The translations under genes were made by a program, and so were the position numbers. A stretch of 64,000 nucleotides of DNA from Sphingomonas bacterium (GTDB lineage Bacteria; Pseudomonadota; Alphaproteobacteria; Sphingomonadales; Sphingomonadaceae). Of the stretch, positions 10,601 through 18,698 are shown piece after piece. Where the stretch lies: positions 101,813-165,812 of the forward strand of contig JASBRX010000022.1 of the NCBI GenBank assembly GCA_030149245.1, given 5' to 3'. The notes beneath the pieces were generated by a model. That model saw only the letters and a program-made list of their open reading frames with translations. It did not search any database and was not told where the DNA came from. Position 1 is the stretch's first letter. Each line of letters starts with the position of its first letter.

Positions 10601-10821
10601 GGACCGATGGCGATACCGGCGGTCTGACCCGGCTCGATCTGACTGTGCCGCCCAATGCGATTGCCGATGTCGAGCTGCCGGGTGGCGACTGGCTTGAGAG
10701 CGGCATCGCGCTTGCGGCGCACCCTGCTGTCACGGATCTTCACTATGGTGCGGATGGCATTCGCTTTGCTGTAGCGACCGGCGGCTATCGCTTCGTGCGA
10801 GCGGATCCGGCGACCGCCTGA
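7696..10821 (+). CDS. Alpha-L-rhamnosidase, GH78
   Basis: A 1041-residue GH78 enzyme. The N-terminal Bac_rhamnosid_N region begins with DLRAEYTTDLLG and RHPRLSWRIE, followed by a carbohydrate-binding WVNGVK region. The catalytic (alpha/alpha)6 barrel carries the family motifs CPQRDERMGWMGD (general acid Glu in DERMGW) and, near the C-terminus, GGTTVWERWNG (base Glu in WERW). It releases L-rhamnose from glycans. No signal peptide is visible after the ATG at 7696, four bases after the lactonase stop, unlike the other glycosidases here; an intracellular role on imported oligosaccharides is likely. It ends the rhamnose operon. Confidence 0.93.
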   Translation: MRVVDLRAEYTTDLLGTQVRHPRLSWRIEGAGAQHSYRIRAAASPAALDAAELIWDSGTVVGRASFDILYGGPPLESMQRIWWTVEVAGDAGSARSEPTWFEAGLLSPEDWRGDWIEAEDALAAADRAAGVGWVWGETSLDARPHAFRLDFDAPLDLVAADVLIAGKDHLRGVWVNGVKSPLDWHFDWDTYLPFWGTLARYEGEVRPGRNSICALVEADTQGFFPVDGGAFAALIRLHRADGRIERIVGSAFRVMPDPPGRWTDLTFDAVGWSAVVPSTSWAQGDPRPAEPAMLLRTAFDVPKPVATARLYATALGAYDAHLNGEKVSDAILAPEMSVAHRHVLYQTYDVTDRIVPGANVLGALVGDGWYASPFGWRIERYGFGPAPRRFRAMLRIDYADGTRDWVTTGPDWRIAPSAVVKSEIYDGETFDARLDQPGWDTPGFDDRDWMPVRVGQAPNAALVAQTSPPLRRTGTRRAVAVSEPVAGRYVFDFGQNFSGWVRVRATGPGGTTITAKFAELLNADGTVDLANLRLARATDRFTLAGTGVAETFEPHFTYHGFRYVEVSGFPGMPTADDVEGIVVHSDCRETGAMTFHDAPLLQSIWNNARWSQRSNFFSVPTDCPQRDERMGWMGDIQVFLDAAAFNMDVDPFIRRFLLEARAAQRDDGGYPIVVPQPLSYPDVVTAGWSEAGIILPWQLWLRYGDTAVIDENWDAMQAWMAFVARSNPDHVWRNDRGLDLGDWLSVDAIKPDDETTPRMLCATAYWAWCAELMAQMAVASGRAAEAEHYRCLRATIGAAYADAFVGRDGVCGNGSQTSQVLSLAFGLVPPRLHAKAAAVLAADIRARGMKLSTGFLGTPYLLDVLADAEMMDEVAGLLLQTGYPSWGYMPEQGGTTVWERWNGDTGDLSMNSYNHYAFGAVVGFFYRRLGGIAPAAPGFRRIAVRPLWLPQIGRVETRYDSVVGTIATGTDGDTGGLTRLDLTVPPNAIADVELPGGDWLESGIALAAHPAVTDLHYGADGIRFAVATGGYRFVRADPATA

Positions 10822-10866
10822 CAGCGCCGGTCGCCGGACAGACGCGCCCATTTCATCAAAAAAGAA

Positions 10867-10894
10867 GCCCCGGCACGGTGGACCGTGCCGGGGC
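10867..10894 (-). terminator. Rho-independent terminator after the TonB receptor gene
   Basis: A perfect 12-bp stem (GCCCCGGCACGG / CCGTGCCGGGGC) with a 4-base loop. On the minus strand it is followed by CTTCTTTTTT, so it terminates the receptor gene at 10921-13647; it may also stop transcripts from the + strand rhamnose operon. Confidence 0.9.
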
Positions 10895-10920
10895 GAGAGA
10901 CGCTTCCGAGGGGGTGGGCG

Positions 10921-13647
10921 TCAGAAGCGAACGCGGACGCCTGCCGATACGCGGCGGCCGGTCATGCGATATTCCTTGGTGCGATCTTCGCTCACCGAAT
11001 AGATGAACTCCTTCGCATTGTTCAGGTTGATCGCGTCCGCAAAGACCGTGAAATTATTGGTAAGGTCATAGGACAGGCTAACGTCGAGCTGGCCATAGGC
11101 GTCGAAATATTCCGGCTCGCCATTGCGGCCCGATGCAACCTGAAGGAAATTGTCGCGATAGGTGTAGGCGACACGGGCGGTGATGCCGTATTTCTCGTAG
11201 AAGCCGACCACGCTGTAGGAGTTCTTTGACAGCCCTTCGAGGCCGAAGCTCACGTTAGCGACGGTGTTGCGATACTCGGCGTTTGAGTCGGTGTAGTTAT
11301 AGCTCGCCTGAATGCCGAAGCCGCCCAGCGCGCCCGGCAACCAGTTTTCGAACGACTGGCGATAGCCGATCTCGAAGCCCTTGACCGTCGCGCCCTCGCC
11401 ATTGTCGGGCACGGTCACCTGGAACGTCACTTGATCGACGAGCTGCGGGGTGGTGGTCAGCGTTACGAAGGATTCGATATCCTTGTAGAACGCCGCCGCC
11501 GACAGCAGCGATCCGGGGGCGAAATACCATTCGGCACCTACTTCGACCTGCTTGGCACGAAATGGCTGCAGATCGGGGTTACCGCGACGGATCGTCTCGT
11601 TGCCCGGGTTGGTCTGGATCGTCTGGCGCGGCGACAGGTCCGACAGGGTCGGGCGCGTCATCACCTTCGACGCGGCAAAGCGCAGCAGCAGGTCGTCGGT
11701 GACGTTGAGGCGCGCGTTGATCGACGGCAGCCAATCGCGATATTTGCCGCGGAAGCTAACCGGAACGACCGGCGAGACGGTGATGATGTTCTGCCCCTGG
11801 CCGTTCGGAACCGCGCTCAGAACCGTGCGCGATGCGCCCGAGGAGGTGTAGTCGGTATCCTCGTAGCGCAGGCCGACATTGACCGCGAGCGGCATCGCGC
11901 CGAGGTCGGCCTTGAGTTCGGCCATCAGATAGCCGCCCCACACCTTCTCGTTCACCTGCGACGATCCGGTCGGCGACGGCACGGCGGGGTTGAACGCGCG
12001 ACCGTCGGCGGTCGCGAACTGATCGACCTGAAGCACCAGCGCGCGCGGATCGTAGATCACCCAGTCGGTCAGGATGTTGGCCCCGCCATTGCCGCCAAAG
12101 AAATTGCGGTTGGTGGGCGAGAACAACGCCGGCGGCAGGACGCGGTCCGACCCGCAATAGGCGCATTGTTCGCCGAACGGCATTTCGTCGGCGGTGATCG
12201 TCTTGATCCGACTCTGCTTGAACGCGCCGGCGTAGAAGGTCAGTGCGCCGCCATTCGGGTTCCAGTCGATGTCCGCCTTATATTCCTCGATCTCGTCGTC
12301 GATGTTCGAACCGCCGCCCCAGATATAGTAATGCGCGGTGATCCCCTGCGGGTTCGTGGCGGCGTTGCTGTAGTTCGGGCTGGTGAAGCCATAATCGTAG
12401 ATCGGGCTGCCGCTGCGGCGATCGAACCAATGGTCGATATTCTTGCGGCGGATGGTGGTGAACAGGTTGTTCTCCTTGCCGCGGCGGCGCGCGTCGGAGA
12501 GTGACCCGTCGAGCCGGATGCGCAGATCGTCGGTCGGCTGCCAGTCGATGTTGATCCCGAACTGGTCGGTGGTGACGTTGCGATCGTCATACTGGATGAT
12601 CTGATCAACGAAGCCGCCCTGATAGCGCTGATACACCGCTTCGCCATTTTGGACGACTTGCTCGACCAGCGTGCCGCCCGAGAAGTCATAGGCGAGCCCG
12701 GTCTGCTGCTCGATGAACCGCGCCTTAGAATAGAGCGTGTCGATCGTCACGGTCAGCGTGTCGCTGGGCCGCATCTGGACCGAGCCGTTCACCGCCCAAC
12801 GGGTAAGGTCGCGCTCAAAGAAGAAGGGCGACAGGTTCGAAGGCATCGAAACGCGCGTGAAGGGCGCGACGTTCGGGCCGATGCGCGCGCCGGGGACGCC
12901 GCCGGCGGTGTAATAGGAATCGGTGCTCGACCGGCGGACATGGCCTGCGCCGATTGTGAATTCGTCGATGCGGTTTTCCTGTTCGGAATAGACGCCCGAC
13001 AGCGCGATGCCGAACGTGCCCGACTGGTTCTTCCAACTGGCAACGCCGGAAAATTCGGGGTTCCAGCTGTCCGCGTTCTCCGACCACATGCCGGTGGCGG
13101 CGGCCGCGACCTTAAAGCCTTCCTTCTGGTCCAGCGGGCGCAGCGTGCGGACATCGATGGTCGCGCCGATCGACGCGCCGTTGATGTTCGCCTGGGGCGA
13201 TTTGTACACGTCCGCGCCCGAGATGACCTCGGACGGGATCACGTCGAACGAGAATTCGCGGCCATTATTGTCGGTCGCCAGCGTGCGGCCATTGACGGTG
13301 ACGGCGTTGAACTTCGGACCAAAGCCGCGCACGGTGACGTAACGGCCTTCGCCACGGTTGCGCTCGATCGTGACGCCGGTGATCCGCTGCAGCGATTCCG
13401 CCACATTCTGGTCGGGCAGCTTGCCCAGATCCTCGGCCACGATCGAATCGACCACACCAACGGCGTTGCGCTTGATGTCGATCGCCGCGCGCTCGGCGGC
13501 GCGGATGCCGGTGACGACGATCTCATCCTCTTCACCGGCAGGCGCGGCTGCGTCCTGCGCGAAGGCGGGCTGGGCGAGCGCGACGGCCCCTCCGGCAGCG
13601 GACAGCAGCAAGCCCCGACGAACATTGGTGATGCGGTTGATCATCAT
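10921..13647 (-). CDS. TonB-dependent receptor, probable oligosaccharide importer
   Basis: A 908-residue outer-membrane receptor with a signal peptide (RRGLLLSAAGGAVALAQPAFAQ), a TonB-box-like segment DEIVVTGI at about residue 42, a plug domain (EDLGKLPDQNVAESLQRITGVTIERN..GEGRYVTVRGFG) and a long beta-barrel ending in VRF. This plug pattern is typical of sphingomonad and Caulobacter receptors for plant sugars, which work without SusD. The start is ATG after an AGGAGAGGA ribosome-binding site. The strongest type 1 operator (13707-13723) lies 60-76 bp upstream. Rhamnose- or fucose-containing oligosaccharides are the likely cargo by context. Confidence 0.9.
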   Translation of the reverse strand: MMINRITNVRRGLLLSAAGGAVALAQPAFAQDAAAPAGEEDEIVVTGIRAAERAAIDIKRNAVGVVDSIVAEDLGKLPDQNVAESLQRITGVTIERNRGEGRYVTVRGFGPKFNAVTVNGRTLATDNNGREFSFDVIPSEVISGADVYKSPQANINGASIGATIDVRTLRPLDQKEGFKVAAAATGMWSENADSWNPEFSGVASWKNQSGTFGIALSGVYSEQENRIDEFTIGAGHVRRSSTDSYYTAGGVPGARIGPNVAPFTRVSMPSNLSPFFFERDLTRWAVNGSVQMRPSDTLTVTIDTLYSKARFIEQQTGLAYDFSGGTLVEQVVQNGEAVYQRYQGGFVDQIIQYDDRNVTTDQFGINIDWQPTDDLRIRLDGSLSDARRRGKENNLFTTIRRKNIDHWFDRRSGSPIYDYGFTSPNYSNAATNPQGITAHYYIWGGGSNIDDEIEEYKADIDWNPNGGALTFYAGAFKQSRIKTITADEMPFGEQCAYCGSDRVLPPALFSPTNRNFFGGNGGANILTDWVIYDPRALVLQVDQFATADGRAFNPAVPSPTGSSQVNEKVWGGYLMAELKADLGAMPLAVNVGLRYEDTDYTSSGASRTVLSAVPNGQGQNIITVSPVVPVSFRGKYRDWLPSINARLNVTDDLLLRFAASKVMTRPTLSDLSPRQTIQTNPGNETIRRGNPDLQPFRAKQVEVGAEWYFAPGSLLSAAAFYKDIESFVTLTTTPQLVDQVTFQVTVPDNGEGATVKGFEIGYRQSFENWLPGALGGFGIQASYNYTDSNAEYRNTVANVSFGLEGLSKNSYSVVGFYEKYGITARVAYTYRDNFLQVASGRNGEPEYFDAYGQLDVSLSYDLTNNFTVFADAINLNNAKEFIYSVSEDRTKEYRMTGRRVSAGVRVRF

Positions 13648-13706
13648 TCCTCTCCTGGCATTTTGTTTGATCGTTTCATGCCGCAGGAGAACGCATATGT
13701 CAAATT

Positions 13707-13723
13707 ATCATAATATGTATGAT
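13707..13723. promoter_or_regulatory. Putative GntR/FCD operator, type 1 (site B, best copy)
   Basis: ATCATAATATGTATGAT has perfect 6-bp half-sites, ATCATA and TATGAT, around a 5-base centre. It lies 60 bp upstream of the TonB receptor start and just after the MFS gene. It is the reference copy for the recurring motif in this window. Confidence 0.7.
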
Positions 13724-13731
13724 GATACAGA

Positions 13732-14988
13732 CTAGCGCACCGACTTGATCGGAAACACGCATAGCGCGGACCCAAATACGAACACGACGGCGGCCCAGAA
13801 GATCACGCGATAGTCGTTGCCGAAGGCGCTGAGCAGGATCGCGGCCATGACCGGACTGATGATCTGGGGGATGTTCACGGCAGTCGTCAGGATGCCGAGA
13901 TCCTTGCCTTCGTCGCCCAGCGCGCTCTTCGGCAGCACCTGCGTCATCAGCGCCATGTCGATTGACATGAACATCCCGTACCCGACCCCGATGATCGCGG
14001 CATAGACCCACATCCCCTGCATCGTCGGGGCGACGAGCGGGGCGACCATCGCGCAACCCATGATCAGGCTGCCCAGGATCACGAACGGCTTGCGGCGCTG
14101 GTAGCGATCCGACAGCCAGCCCGAGCCGAGCGAGGAGATGACGAGGCAGACCAGCGTGATGATCGCCATATTGGCGATCGCGATGTTCGATTCGGCGTTA
14201 CCCAGCCCGATATAGTCGCGCAGGATGTAGAGCAGATACGCCGCCACAGCCTGATAGCCCATGTAGATGAAGAAGCGGCTGGCGAACGCCCAGGCGAAAT
14301 CGGGATGCTCGCGCGGCGAGATCCAGAAGCCCTTGAGGAACTCGCCCCAGCGCATCGGGCGGCGCGGCATCGCATCGCTCGGCGGCTCGCGGTTGATCGC
14401 AACGAACGCGACGCACGACGCGGCGATGGCTCCGGCGAACAGGCCGTAGGCGAGCACGCGCTCTCCGGCGAGATAGCCCGCGACGACCGTCCCGGCAGTC
14501 AGCCCCGCGGTCATGCCCGCGCCGACGATGCCCGAAACCCCGCCGCGTGTTTCTGGCGCAAAACGGTCGGCGATCAGCGTCGTCATCGCCGGTTGCATCG
14601 AATTATAGGCGATGGCGGCCATCACCCACAGCACCATCAACGACCAGAAGCTGGTCATCCATGACACGCCGAACAGCGCCAGCGATCCGATCAGCGACGC
14701 AATGGCGATCCAGGGCGAACGGCGACCCCAGCGGCTGCGCGTGCGATCCGATAGCGCGCCGGCGATCGGGGTGGTGAGGGTCGAGAAGATCGAGGTGATC
14801 GCGAACAGCAAGGCAAGGTTGTTCGCCTTGGACCCCTCATCCAGTTCGGCGATCTGGTTGGGTAGCAGCACGCCGAGCACGCCGCTGTAGAGCGCCATCA
14901 GCAGGAAGAAATTGATCATCAGCGACAGCTGGAGCTTGGTCCGCTGCGGGCCGAGAACATGGGGATGCGTCGGTGCCGCGGTGGCCAT
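13732..14988 (-). CDS. MFS sugar transporter
   Basis: A 418-residue major facilitator protein with about 12 hydrophobic segments. The loop 2-3 motif is present as GALSDRTRSRWGRRSPW, a form seen in the glycoside-type symporters and SLC45-like sugar carriers, and a second half-repeat is seen as GSGWLSDRYQRRKP. It lies between the enolase-superfamily gene and the TonB receptor on the same strand, and so likely moves the sugar taken up by that receptor across the inner membrane. Since the GH78 enzyme has no signal peptide, import of a rhamnose-containing disaccharide or oligosaccharide is possible. Confidence 0.85.
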   Translation of the reverse strand: MATAAPTHPHVLGPQRTKLQLSLMINFFLLMALYSGVLGVLLPNQIAELDEGSKANNLALLFAITSIFSTLTTPIAGALSDRTRSRWGRRSPWIAIASLIGSLALFGVSWMTSFWSLMVLWVMAAIAYNSMQPAMTTLIADRFAPETRGGVSGIVGAGMTAGLTAGTVVAGYLAGERVLAYGLFAGAIAASCVAFVAINREPPSDAMPRRPMRWGEFLKGFWISPREHPDFAWAFASRFFIYMGYQAVAAYLLYILRDYIGLGNAESNIAIANMAIITLVCLVISSLGSGWLSDRYQRRKPFVILGSLIMGCAMVAPLVAPTMQGMWVYAAIIGVGYGMFMSIDMALMTQVLPKSALGDEGKDLGILTTAVNIPQIISPVMAAILLSAFGNDYRVIFWAAVVFVFGSALCVFPIKSVR

Positions 14989-15031
14989 CAGTCTCTCCGG
15001 TGCTTCTGCTTTTCGTGGATTGCGCTAGTCG

Positions 15032-16183
15032 TCATTCGGCGACAAGCGGGCGTTCGGGCACCAGCCGGAGCCCGGCCTGACGTGGCCGCCGGTGGGGGCC
15101 GCCCTCGCTGCTCCAGCCCGCGCCGCTGCCGTTACCGATCATTGCTTCGTCCACGACGATGCCCAGCCCCGGTGCATCGCCGAGCCGGATACCGCCATCG
15201 CCGATCTGCTGATCGACCGACAGGCCGACCGGCCAGTTCAAATCCTGCACTTCGATCCCGATCATGTTGGGCAGCGCGGCGGCCGCATGTGCGATCGGGT
15301 TCGCGTCATAGCCGACCGGCGATACGGGCAAATTGCGCGAATGCGCCGCCATCGCGACGCGCAGGAAATGGGTGATGCCCCATACGCTCCCGGCTTGGAC
15401 CACATCGACCGCGCCTGCATCGAACAGCGGCGCGAACTGGTCGAGCCCGGTCAGATTCTCGCCCGTCGCAACCGCCGCGCGGCATGCGCGGGAAATCGCG
15501 GCATGGCCCGCCGCGTCCCAGCGGCGCACCGGTTCCTCGATCCAGGTCAGGTCGATGTACCGTTCGATCTCGGCAAGGTGGCGCACCGCTTGCTTGACGT
15601 TCCATGCCTCGTTCACGTCCAGCATCATGGCGGGGCGGTCGCTGTTGACGGACAGGATGTCGCGTGCCGCAAGCAGGCGGGCGATGTCGCGATCCAGATC
15701 CTTGCCGCCCTTGATCTTGGCGGAGGAAAAGCCGTGATCGGCCCAGGTCCGGTAGTGCGCGGCGAAATCGTCGTCCTTCAGGCCGTAGCACAGCCCTGAG
15801 GCATAGCCCGGCACGAACCGGTCGAGCGCGCCCAACGTGCGCCACAAGGGTTCGTCCGCCAACTTGGCCTTGAGGTCCCACAGCGCCATGTCGACCGCAG
15901 CGATCGCGCCATAGGTGGCACCGGCATGGCCGCTCTTGAACACATGCGCCAGCATCGAGTCATACAGCGCTGTCACCGCGCGAGGATCCTGTCCCTCGAC
16001 CGCCGGAAACACGCGCGCAATTTCGCTATGCTGGCCCAGCCCGATGCCGGTCAGCCCGCCGTCGGTCTCGATCAGCAGGATCGGCACTTCGGTGACGCCC
16101 GTCTTGACGATGCCGTTGACGTCGCCGACGGGGCGGCCCCAGTCGTGAACGGTCGTCAGGCTGCGATATCCGGTGATCTTCAT
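15032..16183 (-). CDS. Enolase-superfamily sugar acid dehydratase-like protein, atypical
   Basis: A 383-residue mandelate racemase/muconate lactonising enzyme family protein. The second-strand K-x-K is at residues 156 and 158 (AKIKGGK), and metal ligands are probably D189 (LDVNEAW), E216/E217 (WIEEPV) and E242 (GENL). The usual C-terminal catalytic Asp and His positions are changed: the sixth strand reads VVQAGSVWG and the seventh PVSPVGYD, without the normal PHS. The start at 16183 (MKITGYR) is typical of the family; upstream in-frame codons do not look coding. The C-terminal 30 residues are Gly/Arg-rich and unlike the family. It may be an L-fuconate dehydratase-like enzyme or an epimerase. 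The gene is divergent from its probable regulator. Confidence 0.7.
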   Translation of the reverse strand: MKITGYRSLTTVHDWGRPVGDVNGIVKTGVTEVPILLIETDGGLTGIGLGQHSEIARVFPAVEGQDPRAVTALYDSMLAHVFKSGHAGATYGAIAAVDMALWDLKAKLADEPLWRTLGALDRFVPGYASGLCYGLKDDDFAAHYRTWADHGFSSAKIKGGKDLDRDIARLLAARDILSVNSDRPAMMLDVNEAWNVKQAVRHLAEIERYIDLTWIEEPVRRWDAAGHAAISRACRAAVATGENLTGLDQFAPLFDAGAVDVVQAGSVWGITHFLRVAMAAHSRNLPVSPVGYDANPIAHAAAALPNMIGIEVQDLNWPVGLSVDQQIGDGGIRLGDAPGLGIVVDEAMIGNGSGAGWSSEGGPHRRPRQAGLRLVPERPLVAE

Positions 16184-16229
16184 ATGTGACTGACATCCCC
16201 AGCACGGGCGCTGCGTCGCCCGGCATTTA

Positions 16230-16246
16230 AACATAGTATGTATGAT
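16230..16246. promoter_or_regulatory. Putative GntR/FCD operator, type 1 (site C)
   Basis: AACATAGTATGTATGAT matches 15 of 17 bases of site B. It lies in the 149-bp gap between the divergent enolase-type gene (start 16183) and the GntR regulator (start 16333), so autoregulation is likely. Confidence 0.65.
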
Positions 16247-16332
16247 CTTTAAAAATCTGCAAGCCCTTGACGCTGTGGTGCTTGCGGTTCCATCGGTTGG
16301 AGCAGGATGATTTGGGTGAGCGAGAAGGACGA

Positions 16333-17067
16333 ATGAATACTGAGCCGCCCGTCGCGCCGCAGCGGCTGCGCCGCCGTCCGCGACTCTCGACCGCCGTCGT
16401 GGAGGATCTGGTCAATTCGATCGTGATGGGGACCTATCCGATCGGCACCGCGCTCCCGCCTGAGAATATCCTGTGCGATATCTACGACGTCAGCCGCACG
16501 GTGGTGCGCGAGGCGACCACCGCCCTGACCGAAAAGGGGCTGGTCGTGTCGCAGCAGGGGCGCGGGACGATCGTGCGCGACAGCCGCGCATGGAACATGC
16601 TCGACCCGATGATCCTGTCCGCCCTGTTCCAGGGCGAAGACGGGCTGCGCTATCTCGACAATCTGTCCGAAGTGCGCAGCTTGCTCGAATCGGCGATGGC
16701 GGCAAAGGCGGCGGCAAACGCGACGCCCGAATCGCTGACCGAGCTGACCGCGCAGATCGAAAAACTGGAAGAACTGGTCCCGATGCCCTCGGCCTATGTG
16801 CATGAGGATCTGAAGTTCCACGACATCATCATGCGCATGTCGGGCGACCGGCTGAGCAAGGCGATCATCGACGGCATTCAATCCGAAGCGCTGCGCACGC
16901 ACGGCTATTCGGGCAAGCTGAGCGTCGCGCATGTGCGGGCGACGCAAGAGGCGCATCGCAAGGTCTATGAGGCGATTGCTGCCGGCGATCCCGACGCGGC
17001 GGCACGGGCGATGCGTGAGCATATCGCCGGGTCGTGGGAAAAGCGGCGGGCGCAGCCGCGGGGCTGA
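16333..17067 (+). CDS. GntR-family regulator, FadR/FCD type
   Basis: A 244-residue regulator. The N-terminal winged helix-turn-helix is clear (LVNSIVMGTYPIGTALPPENILCDIYDVSRTVVREATTALTEKGLV, ending with a QQGRGTIV wing). The C-terminal all-helical FCD ligand domain has a D/H..H pattern (HEDLKFHDIIMRMSG and a final MREHIAG). It would sense a sugar acid and release its operators. The start ATG at 16333 follows GAGAAGGA. A type 1 operator lies 87 bp upstream and further copies occur at several catabolic promoters in the window, so it is probably the local regulator of the deoxysugar genes. Confidence 0.9.
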   Translation: MNTEPPVAPQRLRRRPRLSTAVVEDLVNSIVMGTYPIGTALPPENILCDIYDVSRTVVREATTALTEKGLVVSQQGRGTIVRDSRAWNMLDPMILSALFQGEDGLRYLDNLSEVRSLLESAMAAKAAANATPESLTELTAQIEKLEELVPMPSAYVHEDLKFHDIIMRMSGDRLSKAIIDGIQSEALRTHGYSGKLSVAHVRATQEAHRKVYEAIAAGDPDAAARAMREHIAGSWEKRRAQPRG

Positions 17068-17073
17068 TCGCGC

Positions 17074-17430
17074 TCAGGGCTGATCGGCGAGCGCGTAGAT
17101 CCGCTCCATCTCGACCCAGGTCTGATCGGGCGCGAAGGGCAGGGGCCGCTGAAAGCCCGCCATCAGCGCGTCCCACGCCGCGACCTCCGGGTTCGCGAAA
17201 TCCCGTTTGCGCTTGGTCTCCGGGTCGGGCGCGCGGTCGGTGTCCTGCTCTATCAGCATGAACATGCGGTCGCCGATCAGCCAGATTTCCAGCAATGTCA
17301 CCCCGTCCGCGCGGATCGCCGCGTTTACGGCAGCGGGCGGGCCGCCTGGTGCGTGCCATTTGCGATAGGCGGCGATGCGTTCAGGGTCGTCATGCAGATC
17401 GACGGCGAAGCAGCGGCGGACGATGGGCAT
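17074..17430 (-). CDS. rhaM: L-rhamnose/L-fucose mutarotase (RhaM/DUF718 family)
   Basis: A 118-residue protein with the family features: RRCFAVDLHDDPERIAAYRKWHA at the start (catalytic His in KWH), LLEIWLIGDRMFMLIE in the core and W..LM..FQ..LP near the end. It interconverts the alpha and beta anomers of a 6-deoxyhexose, supplying the form used by the C1 dehydrogenases. Both L-rhamnose and L-fucose enzymes occur in this family. It is divergent from the operon at 17520 and convergent with the GntR gene, whose stop is only six bases away. Confidence 0.88.
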   Translation of the reverse strand: MPIVRRCFAVDLHDDPERIAAYRKWHAPGGPPAAVNAAIRADGVTLLEIWLIGDRMFMLIEQDTDRAPDPETKRKRDFANPEVAAWDALMAGFQRPLPFAPDQTWVEMERIYALADQP

Positions 17431-17483
17431 TTCAAAAACTCCGTGCGGCGTCGATTGACGCGGATGCATACCCTGCCCTAAAC

Positions 17484-17500
17484 ATCATACGTCTGACAAC
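17484..17500. promoter_or_regulatory. Possible degenerate type 1 operator (site D)
   Basis: ATCATACGTCTGACAAC keeps one half-site (GTATGAT on the other strand) but the second half is degenerate. Its position, between the divergent mutarotase gene and the DUF4432 operon and 20 bp before the GTG, is where an operator would be expected. Confidence 0.35.
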
Positions 17501-17519
17501 ATGTTGATGGAGCGGATGG

Positions 17520-18698
17520 GTGCCCCAGCTATATGGCGAACGCATGTCGCGACGCGACCTCGCGATGCGGTCCGGGTCGCTGTCCCAGTTTGCTGGCGTG
17601 CGCCTGTCGACGCTGGGCGACGGGGTCGAGCGCGGCGTTCGCTGTCTGGAGTTCCGCACCGGGTCGGGCCTGCGCTTCACCGTGCTGGTCGATCGCGCGA
17701 TGGATATTGCCGAGTGCGAGCATAATGGCCGCGCGGTCGGCTGGCACTCGCCGTCCGGTTTCCGCAACCCTGCGCTGCACGACTATGAGGGCGAGGGTGG
17801 CCTTGGCTGGTTCCGGTCGATGTCGGGTCTGTTGATCACCTGTGGCCTCGACCACACATTGTTCATGCATGACGACCCCGCGGGGCATTATTTCTATGGC
17901 CCGCGCGAGAAGGTGTCGTCGTCGCTGCATGGGCGGGTTGGGACGATCCCAGCGCGGCTGACCGGCTATGGCGAGCGCTGGGACGGTGACGCGTGCGTGC
18001 TATGGGCTGAGGGGGTCGTCCAGCAATCGACCGTGTTCGGGGAGGATCTGCACCTGATCCGGCGGATCGAGGCGGATGTCGGCGGCGACGAGATCCGGCT
18101 GATCGATCGCGTGGTCAACCATGGCTTCTACCGCACGCCGCACATGTATTGCTACCACATCAACGTCAGCCATCCGGTGGTTGCGGAAGGGTCGCGCTAT
18201 GTCGCGCCGATCCGCGACGTGATCTGGGCGGCGCATGCCGACAGCTATCGTGATCAGGGGACCGGATACCGCACGCTGCCCGCGCCGATCGTCAATTTCC
18301 ACGAACAGGTTTGGCAGCACGACATGGCCCCCGATGCGGACGGCAAGGTCAGCGTCGCAGTGGTCAATGAGGCGATCGGCTTCGGGTTCGAGGTTCAGAC
18401 GCGCAAGGACCAGTTCCCGGCGATGTACGAATGGCAGAATCTCCACGCCGGCCATTATGCCGTCGGAATCGAGCCATCGACCAATCACGTGCTGGGCAAG
18501 GAGTTTGCCCGCGAACGCGGCGAGCTGATCTGGCTCGAACATGGCGATGAGCGTCGTTACGACAGCGTGTTCCGCATCCTGCCGACATCCGATGCGGTCG
18601 CCGATGCAGTGCAGCGGATCGAGGGCGTGGCGCGCCAGCCAGACGACGAATATCCGGTACCTTCTGGCAATTACCCCCCGATCGGAGCAGCGAAGTGA
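17520..18698 (+). CDS. DUF4432 family protein (aldose-1-epimerase fold)
   Basis: A 392-residue protein of the DUF4432 group of galactose-mutarotase-like proteins. The sequence shows a beta-rich pattern with RCLEFRTGSGLRFTVLVDRAMDI near residue 40, a mid-protein HGRVGTIPAR block and the conserved NVSHPVV and YEWQN segments, including His residues that could bind sugar. No signal peptide is visible, so it is cytoplasmic. It starts with GTG after GGAGCGG and is the first gene of a seven-gene operon. Anomer exchange or isomerisation of a sugar before oxidation is a plausible role, but the substrate is unknown. Confidence 0.75.
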   Translation: MPQLYGERMSRRDLAMRSGSLSQFAGVRLSTLGDGVERGVRCLEFRTGSGLRFTVLVDRAMDIAECEHNGRAVGWHSPSGFRNPALHDYEGEGGLGWFRSMSGLLITCGLDHTLFMHDDPAGHYFYGPREKVSSSLHGRVGTIPARLTGYGERWDGDACVLWAEGVVQQSTVFGEDLHLIRRIEADVGGDEIRLIDRVVNHGFYRTPHMYCYHINVSHPVVAEGSRYVAPIRDVIWAAHADSYRDQGTGYRTLPAPIVNFHEQVWQHDMAPDADGKVSVAVVNEAIGFGFEVQTRKDQFPAMYEWQNLHAGHYAVGIEPSTNHVLGKEFARERGELIWLEHGDERRYDSVFRILPTSDAVADAVQRIEGVARQPDDEYPVPSGNYPPIGAAK

